Shown here in pieces: positions 31,573-43,903 of a DNA stretch of 64,000 nt; the first letter of the stretch is position 1; every line of letters begins with the position of its first letter. The DNA is from Hymenopus coronatus (lineage: Eukaryota > Arthropoda > Insecta > Mantodea > Hymenopodidae). Under the pieces are notes generated by a model. The model saw only the letters and a program-made list of their open reading frames with translations, made no database searches and was not told the DNA's origin. Location: NCBI GenBank assembly GCA_030762935.1, contig CM060900.1, positions 386,408,132 through 386,472,131 of the forward strand, given 5' to 3'. Made by a program: the position numbers and the translations under genes.

Positions 31573-34112
31573 GTAAGTCACTTCTTGTTTACTATAGTTA
31601 TAACAAATGATATTAGTTATATGAAATGCTTTGTTGCAGCGTTCTGTAGATGTTTAATATCCCCAATTACACGAGTTTTGTTATAAATGAAACACATCAT
31701 GAATATTAAAATGCATTAAATATATATTAAACTTTGCTGGTATCCATCAATCCTAAATGAGCGAACTTGGAACAATTACCCCAAATTTTCCCTAGATCTT
31801 TCTTAACCATGGCTGTGTCAACAGAAGCCCGTGTGCTAAATAGTATTAAGGGTAGCACACGGAAGCTCACGTTGATTTCATGTTTGATCGTGAACAAGTT
31901 TCTGTTGTAAGCGCTATCGGTTTGACATAAAACTTTTAAAATTTTGAGGTAAGCAGTTTGAAGTAATTTGATAGGAGTTGTGACGAATATTGAAATACAA
32001 GTCAAGTTTGTAAGACTCTACTTATTCTAAATGTAGTTCATATGAATTCAGTAAACTATTCCCAATCATGATTGCGTACATTCCTCATTTATTTACATAT
32101 AATGTAATTATTATTCGATGCATTTAACAATAGTATTATATTGGTGGCGCTGTCACAGCATACATTCGCTTTACATAAAGGTAGTTGCTGCGTTGGCCGC
32201 AAATAAACATATATATCCCCATGAAGTACATCTAAAAGAATATTTAAACCGTGAATATGTTCAGGAAATAGAAGCAAACGTGAAAGTATTTAGTGGCGTT
32301 GAAGATTAGAAATGCGCTTTACAGCACTGGGTGTACGGAGTAAGGTACAACGGTTTTTGGGGTATCACTTCCCGCATTTCCCGGATTGGTAGGCCCCTTG
32401 TCTGAACGTGATCTGGCTTTCTCCAGTTGGCGTTACATCCCTACCTTTATTTATTTATTATGTATGCATAGTTTATTGAACACAATCTATGCATATTAGC
32501 ATTTCGACGATATAGCGATTCGAAATTTCGAATTAATTTGACATATTAAGTAGTCGAGTATTGTCTTTGTTGTGAACGAGAAACATCCAGAATGCACCAA
32601 GAAATAAAACTTCAGTCAAGTATTCGGAATTATTACGTGCAGTTAACCGAAGAATCCCTGTTATTAATGTGTTGCAAGCTTTCAAACGGTAGTTGGTTTT
32701 CGTCCAGTTGTTTTGTGAGTTCTAAACCTTTAAATGCTTCCTAATTAGTGGCCAGCATTCACATAAAGTTCTGCATATACTTCGGTCAGCTTTAACCGCA
32801 AGTCCATGAGCATACATTTGTAATTTCTATGCTAAACACAGTCGCTACTAAAGAGAGATTTTAGTTTGTTTCTTGAATCTTGCATTATACCGACAATGTG
32901 CTCAACTTACATGAGTCACTTTTTGTAAACGTTTACATTTTAATATTTTTGTAAACGTGTTTTATAGAAATAACATTTTATTGCACTTACAATAAAATAT
33001 TTTCCATGAAATGAAATGTTCACTCAGTGTGATTTATTGAACGAATTATCACCGCAATTGTTCCAAAATCTAATACTGTAAAAATTAAATCTGAAGCTCA
33101 TATTTGTTTATAAAATTACATTTTTGTGCAAGTTCAATATGGTAAATTTGCTAAGCGCCCTTTTTTAGGAGTTCCAAAACAGAAAATGGAAGAATATTGT
33201 GCCGTTCTTCCTATGTATAAATTGTTTATCATTGCGTATTAATTGTAATTTCTCTCAACTTGCGTATAACGCCGGATATGAGGCCCAATGGAATTAATAT
33301 ATCGATACATCTACATTACACTCCAGTTTTAGTCCAAAGCACTTTAATGAATCTCAGTCGCGTTTAAAATAATATAGTTTTTGAATGTAATATACAAAAA
33401 TATGCCTCGATACGTAAATTGTAGTTCAATGTAAATTAATATTAGATTTGTATTTAAAATTCTGAGTTATGAGGAAATGTGTACATCATGTAGTTTACGT
33501 ACTGAAATATAGGTTTCAGGAACTGATCAGAGTCTCCAGCGGCCACACACTGTAAAAGAAAGATATTTAATAACGAAAATACGGTGTTGAATAAAATTAA
33601 CCGTTAAATACGCTTTATATGTCGGCAGTTTAAATTGCAAAACGTGGGTTATGTTTCAAGCTTCCATTTTTAGCGGCAGATGTTAACTTACCGTAAAGTT
33701 AATTAAGTAACCCAACGTGTCTGTCTGAAAGTTATCAAGCAATAAAACCACCGTAAATATTAATGTGCTCTTCGTATGAATATCGTTAATGGCAGAAGTA
33801 GAGGCTTTTGCTAACTATGACAGTATTGATTTATACAGCTCCATTATTTTTGTACAAATGAGTTGGAGGCAGAAAATATCTATATAATATTTACCTTCAT
33901 AAAAGCAAGAGAGTGTTCGAGGAAATCATTTGCTGATCATCAGATCGAATCTGCTACGCCAGGATTTTCAATGTCAGCCACCTCGCGCCACTTTCTCCTG
34001 TTTAGTGCTAGCGAAAGCGCTACGAGTACAGGCGCCGGACGGATTGTGTTGCATTTGTTAACAAAAATGCATCACAAATAGTCTCTGGAGTTGTTGTGTA
34101 CAAATAAATATT
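31573..34112 (+). other. Start of intron 2; no further exon seen
   Basis: Begins with GTAAGT. A perfect 10-bp inverted repeat CCGTGTGCTA / TAGCACACGG (31829-31838 and 31853-31862) stands out. The minus frame at 32005-31727 (92 codons) resembles no family I know. A short GC-richer patch occurs at about 33940-34040. No convincing internal exon was found. Confidence 0.4.
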
Positions 34113-34877
34113 AAAAATGTGATGCCTTTCTCACATGGCTGTCTCCAGCTGCTCTTCAAACTTCTTACAAACGATTATTCTTCTTTCCGCACAATGCTAA
34201 TCGAGATAAACATTAGCAGAACGTTCTAATTACTTAGGTCCTTATAAGTAGAAGAGAACTAAAGGAATACGCTATGCTAAAGTGATACTTAAATGTTTTA
34301 AGCCTTCGTCATGCGATTGTGAATGCTAATCGCTTCTTTGCTTCGCCAGGAGTAGCACAAAAGACAAACGGACACTTCCTGTCTGGGAAAAGCATAAGCA
34401 CTTTAAACCAATAACAAGGAATATCTCGCAAACTGTTACCTACACAACAGAAACGCAAAGGACACAAACTGTGTGCTTTTACGAGATCTACATTTTTTGT
34501 GTAGTACGTTTCTTTCGGTTCAGCAGTTAAGCAAAATTCGTCCAGAATAAAGAAGACTACAGAGACCATTCCCAGAAAATTTAAGATATACATTTTGTTT
34601 TGGATCTAAATATCTTTAATCAAAATCGTTAGAACCATTTTTTAGAAAATCAAAATTTTCGAACTTTTTTTCCCTGTAAAGGGTAATTTATGGTGAGGGA
34701 TTTTCTTGTAAACACACACAGACAAACATGGATCTTTTTCTAAAAATGCTTTTTTGGGATTCAGGGGACCCCAAAATTATATTTCTAGTGAAATCTCGAC
34801 ATTGAAATTTTTGGGTGGAGTGCAATACTTTCTCTATTCCTATGTGCATTATACATACGAGGCTAGAGAAAATAAAA
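34113..34877 (-). repeat. R1 dispersed repeat
   Basis: From GTGATGCCTTTCTCACATGG through GCTAATCGAGATAAACATTAG, AAGTAGAAGAGAACTAAAGG, AATCGCTTCTTTGCTTCGCC, GAATATCTCGCAAACTGTTA, GTGAGGGATTTTCTTGTAAA to GGCTAGAGAAAATAAAAA. The segment with the internal ATACCAAACTT hairpin is deleted. Confidence 0.85.
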
Positions 34878-35477
34878 AGAAATCAAAGCATCACTGAGCA
34901 AATTTATGACGAAATATGCTGTCAGTTTCCCACAGTTTGTTTAAAGTATTTTTTGACGATTAATTGTGTAAAGTTACCGCGAAATATACCATATCTAAAG
35001 AATTCTTATTACATCAGCGATAGTTACCAAATATATACAAAGTGAAACGCACAAGTAATCATTTATGTGGAAGAATTTGGAATATTGAAGAAAATTTCGC
35101 AATTACTTTATACCGGTTGATCTTTATAACTGTATTAATCAATTAATTTTATATATAGTGTTATTATCAAATGCAGGAAGCTACTTTCTTACAGTTGTTT
35201 AAATACACGAATAAAGTATATTTATGTTCCGTAAAATTACAAAGTAATTTATAAAATACAAACTATTATTTCGGTCATGTGGAAAGACAAATATCGTGAT
35301 TGTAATACAATATTTTGAATGCTACGAAAACATTCAACAACGTTTCAACTTTGAAACAGTTTTCCTTGGTTAATATTTTCAGTCATATTAGTTTTTAATT
35401 TGATTACCTTCATAGTTAAGAAAGAATTGTACTTGACCTAAAGTTCTCATATTGCGACATCTCCAGAATTGTTTTAT
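34878..35477. other. No recognised feature
   Basis: AT-rich sequence without repeats or supported frames. Confidence 0.4.
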
Positions 35478-35690
35478 CCCGTTCGCCTACCTCTGGCGCA
35501 GAGGATCTGGGTTTGATTCCCGGTATCGGCGTAGGGATTTTGTCCCTCGCTGGGAGGAGTTCGTTCATAACCATTCCACGGAAGGCAAACGGTAGCACCA
35601 CCGGTGTCATCCTTGCGGTTGGGTTATGGTATCTCTTCCGTCCCAGCCATTGACTGACCGAGTTGATTGCTCCTTAGCGTCATTTCCAGA
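35478..35690 (+). mobile_element. SINE group C-related, 5' part
   Basis: CGTTCGCCTACCTCTGGCGC, then GATCTGGGTTTGATTCCCGG (B box) and TATCGGCGTAGGGATTTTGT share head and early body with the group C SINE at 25407 (GACCTGGGTTCGATTGCCGG, TACCGGCATGGAGATTTTTT). The body downstream differs, so it may be a subfamily. No target duplication found. Confidence 0.65.
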
Positions 35691-36404
35691 ACTATAAATG
35701 TTAAGACACCTTCACGCGTGAAATAAGTAATCGACAGACATAATTTTATACAAACTTTCATATGCGATTCTCTGTGAAACCAAAGCTGAGTATCGAAAAG
35801 TCACATAACAAAGTTAAATTTGGTTATCCATTTAGTCAATAAATTTCTAAGCCAAAATAATACCGTATTTTATGCAACTGTCGTAAATTTTGGTATTTCT
35901 CAAATCCGCGTATAACGGTTTTAGTTAAAATATTATATGTAGAAAATGCCAAAAATTCCTGAAAATGGTAACTTTTGATTTTATGAACCTTGATATAAGC
36001 TAATAACTATTAGAAAATAAAAGGTGGATTTTGCTGGTTCAAACAGTCTTTGTCCACCCATTTGTATAATTTCTTACTAATTAGCTGTTGTACATTTATT
36101 GTTGTTGCCAAAATACTATTTCTGCACTGTCGCTGACAGTAATAAGAGGGCGCTAGCTTTTGTCTCTGTCCCAGTGTACAACATATCGGTCTATTTATCA
36201 TTCACTGTATAAAATCTAACATTTATTACGAATAATCTGAAAAACCTCAACGAATTTATAATGGATAGAGAAAACCATGTGAGAACATCTCAAAATGCTA
36301 TTAGCATACGGTAAAATAAAGGTCCGAACATAAATGTATGCATTCCTAAGGAACTGTACTGAAATTTAGCTCTTTAAAATACTTATTCGTTGGTGAATAT
36401 GGAG
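35691..36404. other. No recognised feature
   Basis: AT-rich sequence; a 63-codon minus frame at 36201-36010 has no support. Confidence 0.4.
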
Positions 36405-37290
36405 ATTCCAATATGATGTGCTCCATTCATATGGCTTTCTCTACCTGTTCCACAAACAAACTTTCCTTAAAAAAAGATTTTTCTTTTATCTTTATCATAT
36501 TACTCCAGATAAACATTACCAGAAATTGTCTTTTGCTTCCTTATAGGTGGAAGAGAAATAAGGGAGTACACTATGCTAAAACGACAGTCAAATCTTCTAA
36601 AAGCTATTAAAAATGACAAACAATTGAAATTTGGTTCTCTTGTGCATTCCCGGGAGTAACAAATGAGATAAAACGAAAGTTGACTTTGCGCTTGAGAAAA
36701 GTTGAAGTACTTTAAAATTGAAACCAATATCTGAGTATGTCTAGGAAACCGTTAACGCTACAAAAACAAAGTATATGACACAAATTGTATCTTTTAGTGA
36801 GATCTACATTTCTTGTGCAGCAGGTTTTTGTCTACCTCTTACGATTTACGAGTTATTCAAAAGTCATTGGGATCCCCCCCCCACAAAATCAAAATATTCT
36901 ATGAAAATATCTTTCAAATATGGCATTTTAACCAAAATCGTTAGAGCAATTTTTGAGGAAATCAAAACTTTCGAAAAATGTTGCCTGAGAGTGGGATATT
37001 TTCTTGAAAATATTCGTGTCACATCTTTGGAAGATACTGAAATTAAATATCAAGTTTGATACTTAACGGACTTATCGTTTTTGAGTTATACTAATCACAG
37101 GCGCACGCGCGCGCGCACACACACACACACACACACTTTTTTATTTTATTTATTTATTTATTTTTGTATTCGTAGGCTCAGAAAGTACGTATTTCCGGCG
37201 AAGACTCGGTATCAAACTTTTGGGTGGAATTCAGCGCCTGCTCTATGTACTATGTACATTGTACATACGTGTAAGAAAGTAAGACAAAGA
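36405..37290 (-). repeat. R1 dispersed repeat
   Basis: From ATGATGTGCTCCATTCATAT and GGCTTTCTCTACCTGTTCC through AAGGGAGTACACTATGCTAA, GTTTTTGTCTACCTCTTACG, GGATATTTTCTTGAAAATAT, GTATTTCCGGCGAAGACTCG to ATGTACATTGTACATACGTG and AAGAAAGTAAGAC. It carries a (CA)n run at 37115-37136 in the position where other copies have short CA tracts. Confidence 0.85.
37101..37136 (+). repeat. (CG)/(CA)n microsatellite inside R1
   Basis: GCGCACGCGCGCGCGCACAC followed by a pure CA run. It is expanded from the CACACACAGAC segment present in most R1 copies. Confidence 0.85.
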
Positions 37291-39871
37291 AGTAAAAATC
37301 AGTTCAAATTGAAGAAAAGCTGGTGGAGACCAAGGATATCGCTATATGGCAGCTGCAGTCTAGGAGTTAAGTCATCCTAGAATAATAGAAAATAACAGCA
37401 AGAGTAAAAGCTTTGAATGATTGAGCACAAGTCATATATGTTGAAAATACGATATTCGTAATATGGTATATAGGACAGTACGTATTTTGCTAAACAGTTA
37501 AAGCTAATGTTGCTTCGGATGTTTGTTTGTTGTGCAAACAAAACAAGGGAAATGTTACATTTGCCTTTCACGTGGTCAAGCCTTTTGCGGAAATCATTAT
37601 TCTTTTGCTCTGAGGGCTTGTTGCGAGGGAGTGGGTTCGAGATATCGATTTGTAGGCCGACTCTGTTAATCGCAGAGCCATGTGGATTACCTCCACTTTC
37701 CCAGGAGAACGCCTCTGCATCCGTAACGTCTTCCATTACCTGAGTTGCTTTTTACCGATATCCAATCCCTTTCAATACCTGCTTCTAATGCAGGCCAAGC
37801 AGAAATTGTAGCAAACTTATTCACAATAAGACAGGAAGGCAACAAGGACGGCTAAGGTGCGAACATTTACATTTAACTTACCCAATAAGATGCGACCACA
37901 GTAAGATGGTTTTGTTAACTCAATAAAGCTATTTAACAATTATTCCTGAAAGTTTTCCCATTATGAAAAATTAAGACGCATGTATAAAGGTCTTTGCTAT
38001 GTTTATGACCCCAAAATGTAATATTTATACAGATCAGTGTGCGGCGGCCGACAAGTATGCAAATAAAAAAAAAAAAAAGAGAGAGAAAAAAAAAAGACGG
38101 ATAAAGCGTTAATTCAGCCTCCTCATAAACGCTAGGGAATATTTGCAGTTGGAATGACCTCTTAATATAAGTATAATTCTGATTTCAAGCTTGGAATTTA
38201 TGTGAACTTGCATACCCTTCATCGACACTCCAGTTATGGGAAGTTTATATTGTATTTCGCCATATGCATCTGTGAAATTTCGCCAAAAATTGCTAAAAAT
38301 GGAGAATTTGTTTTTGTCTCAGAAAATACTTCAGGCTAATAAACATAGCAACTACAATAAGCTACTCAATTTAAAAAACGATAACAAATGAATATTTCAA
38401 TAAAATGATGCTTTCACTCCGCGCGAATTGCTTACTAGCCACCCCGCGACAGGTGACGATATGCTACCGAGAAATTATATAACTTATTTCTGGATTCCAA
38501 GTTAGAAGCTACGACATTGAAAGTAAGGTTGGTTAGGCGTAAGGTTTGGTCACATGGGAAAAGAATCGTGTTTGTATTTATACAACCCCGTTCTTGTTTA
38601 TTTACGAATTTTTTTAATTTGTTATATAGTTACGTTACTCGTAGCTTAGAGATTTTCAATGAGTTGTAGAAAGTTTATTCGCTACTTATTAAGATTGTTT
38701 TAGGGCAGTTGAAGACATATTAAATAGCCACGAAATTTTGGATTCTAAAAATTAAAATTAAGGTCTATCTATCACTATCTAGATTTATATGATCTTAGAT
38801 GTTTAACCTGGAAATTTAAATAATTTTTGGTATATAGATTTATATAAATCTCTAGGTATGTCATTGTGTTTACAACACTGTAATTTAAACCGTAAAAAGT
38901 AAATTAAATATAACTTTGGTATATATTTGGAAGTGTCAACTTCAGTACCCCTATGGTTAGTGCGTCCCTGAAAAAACATAAGTTAATTTCAACATGCGCA
39001 AACGTTCTTAAAATACCAATTTTGTATTGATATCGGATATAAAACACATTATTTAAGTTCGTAAATTGTATAAGCAAAAGTTCTCGAATAGTTACTCATT
39101 TTGTTTTTGTATGGCAAAGAGAAACACATTTAATTTTAAACAGTGGGTACGTGCAAAAGTTTTCAGCGCTCATTTTTCATTGCTAGTATGACATTGAACA
39201 ATGAAGAACCTAGAAGATGGTTTACACCTGAGAATATTTCATTGTTTCGTTAAAATGCGCTTGAAAGCTGAGAAACTGAGTTCGACTTCACAAGAAGTGC
39301 AGACTTCGATTTCACTATTTACTTAGGGTGTCAAATCAATGATTCTTGCACATTTTCTCCATACAGTACGCAACCGATGATCTTGAAATCTGGATTGCGC
39401 AATAAAACAACAACTTTTCAAATATCATAATTATTTGAAATTTGTGTTACTTGAACGGTGCTCTTTCTTATTAGAGCACTTTGCATATATAAATAAATGT
39501 ACTCTATTTGCTTGAATAAGCAAATTACGTATTTTTAGGTCCTGTCTCGCAAATTAGGCCTTATTAGGCTCTACCGTAAAATTGGGTTGATTTAGGCTTT
39601 ACAAAATTCAAGTATTTTACTCGTTGGTACATAAAACATCAAATAAATTGAAATTGGGAGAGTAATAAGGCAGCAATAAAATAGGTTAGAATCTTAGAAT
39701 CCGGGGCTTGCTTTTTATGTATAATCCGTATTACGTGCTAGGTGTATTATCAAGCTAGGTTAAGGCACAGTATTATGAACAGGTTAGTTGATTAAACAAA
39801 TAAAGTTAAGAGAACCTCAAAAATATTTTTGGACACAATTTAGCTCCTAAAATTGGAAAACAATAAATAAA
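37291..39871. other. No supported feature
   Basis: Mostly AT-rich. Around 37500-37760 both strands are open (78 and 119 codons) over moderately GC-balanced DNA, including GGGAGTGGGTTCGAGATATC, which resembles a tRNA-type B box; a decayed SINE is possible. An A/G-rich run lies at 38068-38098. I see nothing else. Confidence 0.4.
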
Positions 39872-39880
39872 TGGAAACTG

Positions 39881-40125
39881 CACGCCGCGCCGTGGCTGAG
39901 TAGTTAGACCACTCGCTTCTCATCGGAGCAGCCCGGGTTGGATCCCAGGCGACCGCATGTGGGATTTGTGGTGGACAAAGTGGCGCAGAGGCGGGTTTTC
40001 TCCGGGCTCCCCGGTTTCCCCCGCCGTCGCATTCCACTGGTGCTCCATCTTCATTCCATAAGTCATAAGTCATCGTCTGCGGTGCCATGGTAGTAAAAGC
40101 GGTAGTTAGCATTAAGGGGAAGAAT
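39881..40125 (+). mobile_element. SINE group A with TSD
   Basis: GCGCCGTGGCTGAGTAGTTA (A box), CCGGGTTGGATCCC (B box), CATGTGGGATTTGTGGTGGA, GGCGGGTTTTCTCCGGGCTC, CGCATTCCACTGGTGCTCCA, and a shortened 3' end. It is flanked by perfect 9-bp duplications TGGAAACTG at 39872-39880 and 40126-40134. Confidence 0.92.
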
Positions 40126-40134
40126 TGGAAACTG

Positions 40135-41041
40135 TGTATAGGACCATAACCTACAAGGCTACCAGTCCCTGCATTCTTTAGTACAAAAATGTTAAGCCTT
40201 TAGAGGTGCGTTAGTGTGTGTCCCAAGGTCCAGTATGTACTGCTCAAACAACATTGTCTTTATTTTCTAATAACATTCTGAGAACATTCAGGGTGCATAT
40301 GTGTGTTTAGATTATGTTTTCGTTCACGCTGGTTTCTTGAAAAATGTGTGCATAAAGTAAACAGTATGTGCTAATTTCGTGGAATGCCTCTAAAATCCCC
40401 TTTTTCTAAGTTTATGGACTTTGTTTTTAAAGTAATAATAACCTATAACTTGAAATACTAATTACAACGGGAATTGCATTAGCCCTAGAATTAACTGTGC
40501 AGATCAAATTGTCCTTCATTTGAAAAAAAAAAACAAAAAAAATCGAAGAGCGGTTGATACATTCCATTCCCTATAAAAAGGCCACGCAGGACTGAAACAT
40601 TTTTGCATGTCAATGTCGCTAATTACTGCCTCCTCCTATTAAGATCACTTACTGGAAGGATCAAAACAAAATGATGTGTCAGAGAGGCTGCAACGTTTTG
40701 TTTGCCAGTGAATGCTGCCACCATACCAAAATTCCATTAAAATGAAATTATTGATATTACTGACTCTCACGATGAAACTTAGCAGGAAAAAGGGTTATAT
40801 TCGTTTTATGACAGAGCAAAGTTATATATGTATTAACAGGACTAGAGATATATTGAAAAATGTTGGAAAAACGTTGCAGTGTATGTTCAAACCAGAAAGA
40901 AATTCTGATATATTATATTAGTGTACATATAAACTATTATTACTTAAGTTAATTTTGCTATCTACTTCTTTTTTAGGCAAGTAAAAAGAAATCCAGTTGT
41001 TTTGATTGGCATATTCTCAGAACATAAAACCTATAGTGCAC
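40135..41041. other. No recognised feature
   Basis: AT-rich spacer; a + strand frame at 40712-40921 has no motif. Confidence 0.4.
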
Positions 41042-41455
41042 AAAAAATCTGATGACTTCCTCTAGCTGTTCTGCAAAAAATCTTTTCTTACAGGAGATTA
41101 TTATTTTATCTACATCATACTAATCGAGATAAATATTAGCAGAATTGGTCTTATTATTCGTTTCTTTGTAAGTAGGTGGGAAATAAGGGGTTACACTAGC
41201 CTAAAGCGATAGTCAAATTTTTTAAAAGACGATGTGAATCAATTGAAGGTTGGTTCCCTTTGCTTGCCAGGAGTAAAAAATGAGAAACGAAAAGAAAGAT
41301 GGCTTTCCATTTGAGAAAAGCTAAAATAGCTCACAATTGAAACCAATAACATAGAATATCTCGGAAACGGTGATTCTACGAAAAACACACACACACGCAC
41401 AGGGACCCTTTTCTAATTTGTTTTTTCGGAGGATCCTAAAACATGTATTTGAGTT
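41042..41455 (-). repeat. R1 dispersed repeat, internally deleted
   Basis: Begins AAAAAATCTGATGACTTCCT and CTAGCTGTTCTGC, contains CTAATCGAGATAAATATTAG and GAATATCTCGGAAACGGTGA, then jumps to CACACACACGCACAGGGACC and ATGTATTTGAG, so about half of the element is missing in the middle. Confidence 0.8.
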
Positions 41456-41666
41456 ACGAAAAAAATAATTTAATTGAACTACTTAATAACTAGTGCACAT
41501 AAACGTTAAATTACTTTTTATTTCCATAAGCTCACTGAAATATGTTATAAATTGAGGTCCAGAAACGATATGAAAGGTCAAATCTGTTGAAACAAGAAAT
41601 GTTAAGAAAATGAAGTTTTGAGCAAAATGAGTTGCTTAATCTAAATGATACACATTAAATGTTTAT

Positions 41667-41716
41667 TATTATTATAATAATCATTATTATTATTATTATT
41701 ATTATTATCATTATCA
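41667..41716 (+). repeat. (ATT)n microsatellite at the hAT C terminus
   Basis: About sixteen ATT units with two interruptions, at the point where the transposase frame ends. On the minus strand it extends the frame with Asp and Asn codons. Confidence 0.9.
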
Positions 41717-42212
41717 GACAAATATTGAAGTTCAGGGCATTCCATTTTCAAATCCTCGGGGATCTTATCTTGTATTTTAATGGAGAAAGGGGAAGAAAAC
41801 AGATTGAATTTTTTAAACATTCTCCTTTTAGTCTTGAAATCTAACGCAGAATTCATTTTTTAATTCTGATATAATTCCTGCGTACTTTTGAGAATGTTGA
41901 TTATTGCAGTTTTTTAGGACTGGGAAATGCACGAAGTTGTTTTTATTTGTGATTATCAAATTTGCAATTTTGTTTCAAAGGCCTTCACGTGACCAAACAT
42001 AGGAGTAGTGATCAAATTGGTCATTATCTTGGAGACGTGAATGAAGTTCGTTCAGTTGGGTTATATCTATCGGAAGGGCAAACTCATATATTCATTTTGA
42101 GTCTTTAAATTCAAGAACAAGTTTGCCCTTCTCCTTCATAAATGCTTGTATTTCAACATTTAGCCACAGCTCAGCCATCTTATTTCAGTATAATAAACAA
42201 TATCTTCTAAAC

Positions 42213-42403
42213 CCGCCTGGGTAGTGTAGTGGTAGAGTGTTCGAATCTAGCTTAGGGTTAGTTACCCGGATAAGGGTTTTTCCGGGGTTGTCCCTTATCC
42301 TGAGAAGACAAATGTCGATAAAGTTTTATGGATCCCGAGATCACTTGAGCATCATTTCACCAATTTTATTTATCGGCCAAGCAGGTTTGAGGACTTTAAG
42401 CAT

Positions 42404-42405
<2 letters not shown>
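42213..42405 (+). mobile_element. tRNA-headed SINE inside the hAT
   Basis: CCGCCTGGGTAGTGTAGTGG with TAGAGTGTTCGAATC resembles a tRNA A box and B box; the body contains CCGGATAAGGGTTTTTCCGG and GATCCCGAGATCACTTGAG and ends in an AT repeat. It splits the hAT transposase between its GVTTDGAP and MAELW blocks, so it is the younger insertion. Its family is not represented elsewhere in the window. Confidence 0.6.
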
Positions 42406-42406
<1 letters not shown>

Positions 42407-42434
<28 letters not shown>

Positions 42435-42435
42435 T
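42407..42435. repeat. (AT)n microsatellite
   Basis: About fourteen AT units at the 3' end of the SINE inserted in the hAT. Confidence 0.9.
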
Positions 42436-43903
42436 TCTGAATCGAAACTTGTAAAAAAATTTGAAGCTCTCTATATCGCAAACCATGTGAACGAATGAAG
42501 TTCACTACGTTTACAACGATTTTGAAAAGTTTTCTAAATTTAGGGATTTAGTACAAAGATTTTCTTTGTATATTAAGCAGTGATATTGCATTACAGAAAT
42601 ATTTGCCACTTTAGCTGCCTCTGCTGGCAGTAATGTAGCAACCGTTCTCGCTTAAATACAGGAGCTCCGTCTGTTGTTACACCAGATAGATTTGTATATT
42701 TCAAGCCAACTTGTTCCAATATTTCAATGACACCCTCCATTAAATCATTGGCCAGTGGTGCCTTTAAGAAAGACAAGAGCAATTAATTCTTCTTTAATAT
42801 TGAAATCCTTATCAACTCCCCTTAAGAAATTTGCTAATTGGGCAGATCGCTAGCATCGAGTGCAAGAGCATAGAACCGGGAAGTATGTAGCTCGGTATTT
42901 TAAAGTTCAATCTATATTAGACACCAGTTCCTCAATATGGGGAGCTACAGTCTGTCGCGACAAGCCTAATTTTGCAAACTGCGCAGGACATATCATATCA
43001 GCAACACTCTCAATGCATTCTTTAAAAAACTCCGCTTCTGAAAATGGTTTAGATTTTTTGCAATAATTTCTACCACTGCGTAAGTCGTTTTTACCAGAAA
43101 TTCAGTTTTAAGTGACACATTCTTAAACATTAAATACAATCCGAAAGTTTAATTTTCAGTTCGGATACCTTGTCTTCGCAAAATATACCCTCAAATTTAT
43201 CACATGGAGACACATGTTTGGTACCGTAATGTCGCTTTATGTTATACTCCTTGAACACTCGAAATGTTTCACTGCAAATTAAACACACTACTTCCTTGAT
43301 CACTTCAGTAAAAAAAGTACTGATTTTTTGCACTTTATTTGAAATGATCTACCTCATTTTCTTTTCTTTCCGCCACACTTAGAAGCCATAATTTCACTTA
43401 ATTATATTCTTCAAACCTCTCACTAACACTGACACTACAATGTGAGCGAATAACTCGAAACTAACTTGAAATTTCATGAATGTAGCGATAAAAAAAAAAA
43501 CAAAAAACAACTGGCACAAACAAACACAAACAATTGAAAGTAGTAACGTTACCGCGCGGTCAATAATGCACGGAGACTTCAAAGCAATGCGCGGTAGGTA
43601 GGATCATAAATAAAAATCTGTGCTGGGCATTTCTTAAAGCGGATGTTATTTCTCCATGTTTAGAGTAAGAGAATGACTGATGAACTTTCGCAAACACATG
43701 TGTTGGAAACGTAAACAATTATTGCTGTTTCGAATTTATCTTATCGAAATAGAATTACATATTTCATAAATAAAATTTTTAACTTAACATAACTGCGGGC
43801 CGAAAGCAATTTGATAAAGCAAATATCACTGCAGGCCGCCGCGGGTTGTACACATTTGGTTTGCTGCATAACGTTTACCAGTAAGACAAAAATTATTCAA
43901 ATT

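Larger units (their letters stand above)
41660..43870 (-). pseudogene. hAT transposon (GTF2IRD2/ZBED-type transposase), inactivated
   Basis: Minus strand. ATG at 43387-43389 (MASKCGGKKRK) precedes a stop and frame changes. A BED-type zinc finger follows, CLICSETFRVFKEYNIKRHY then GTKH (about 43288-43217), then YCKKSKPFSEAEFFKECIES, SVADMICPAQFAKLGLSRQT, FYALALDASD, LANFLRGVDKDFNIKEELI, VGLKYTNLSGVTTDGAP (about 42690-42645), MAELWLNVEIQAFMKEKGKL (42179-42120), an NFVHFP segment near 41945 and the C-terminal LFSSPFSIKIQDKIPEDLKM (about 41790-41730) before an ATT repeat. This order is that of the hAT transposase domesticated in vertebrates as GTF2IRD2. The 5' non-coding end with GCGGGCC and GCAGGCCGCCGCGGGTTG motifs reaches about 43870. 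It is broken by frameshifts, stops and a SINE plus unknown DNA at 42200-42590. Confidence 0.85.
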
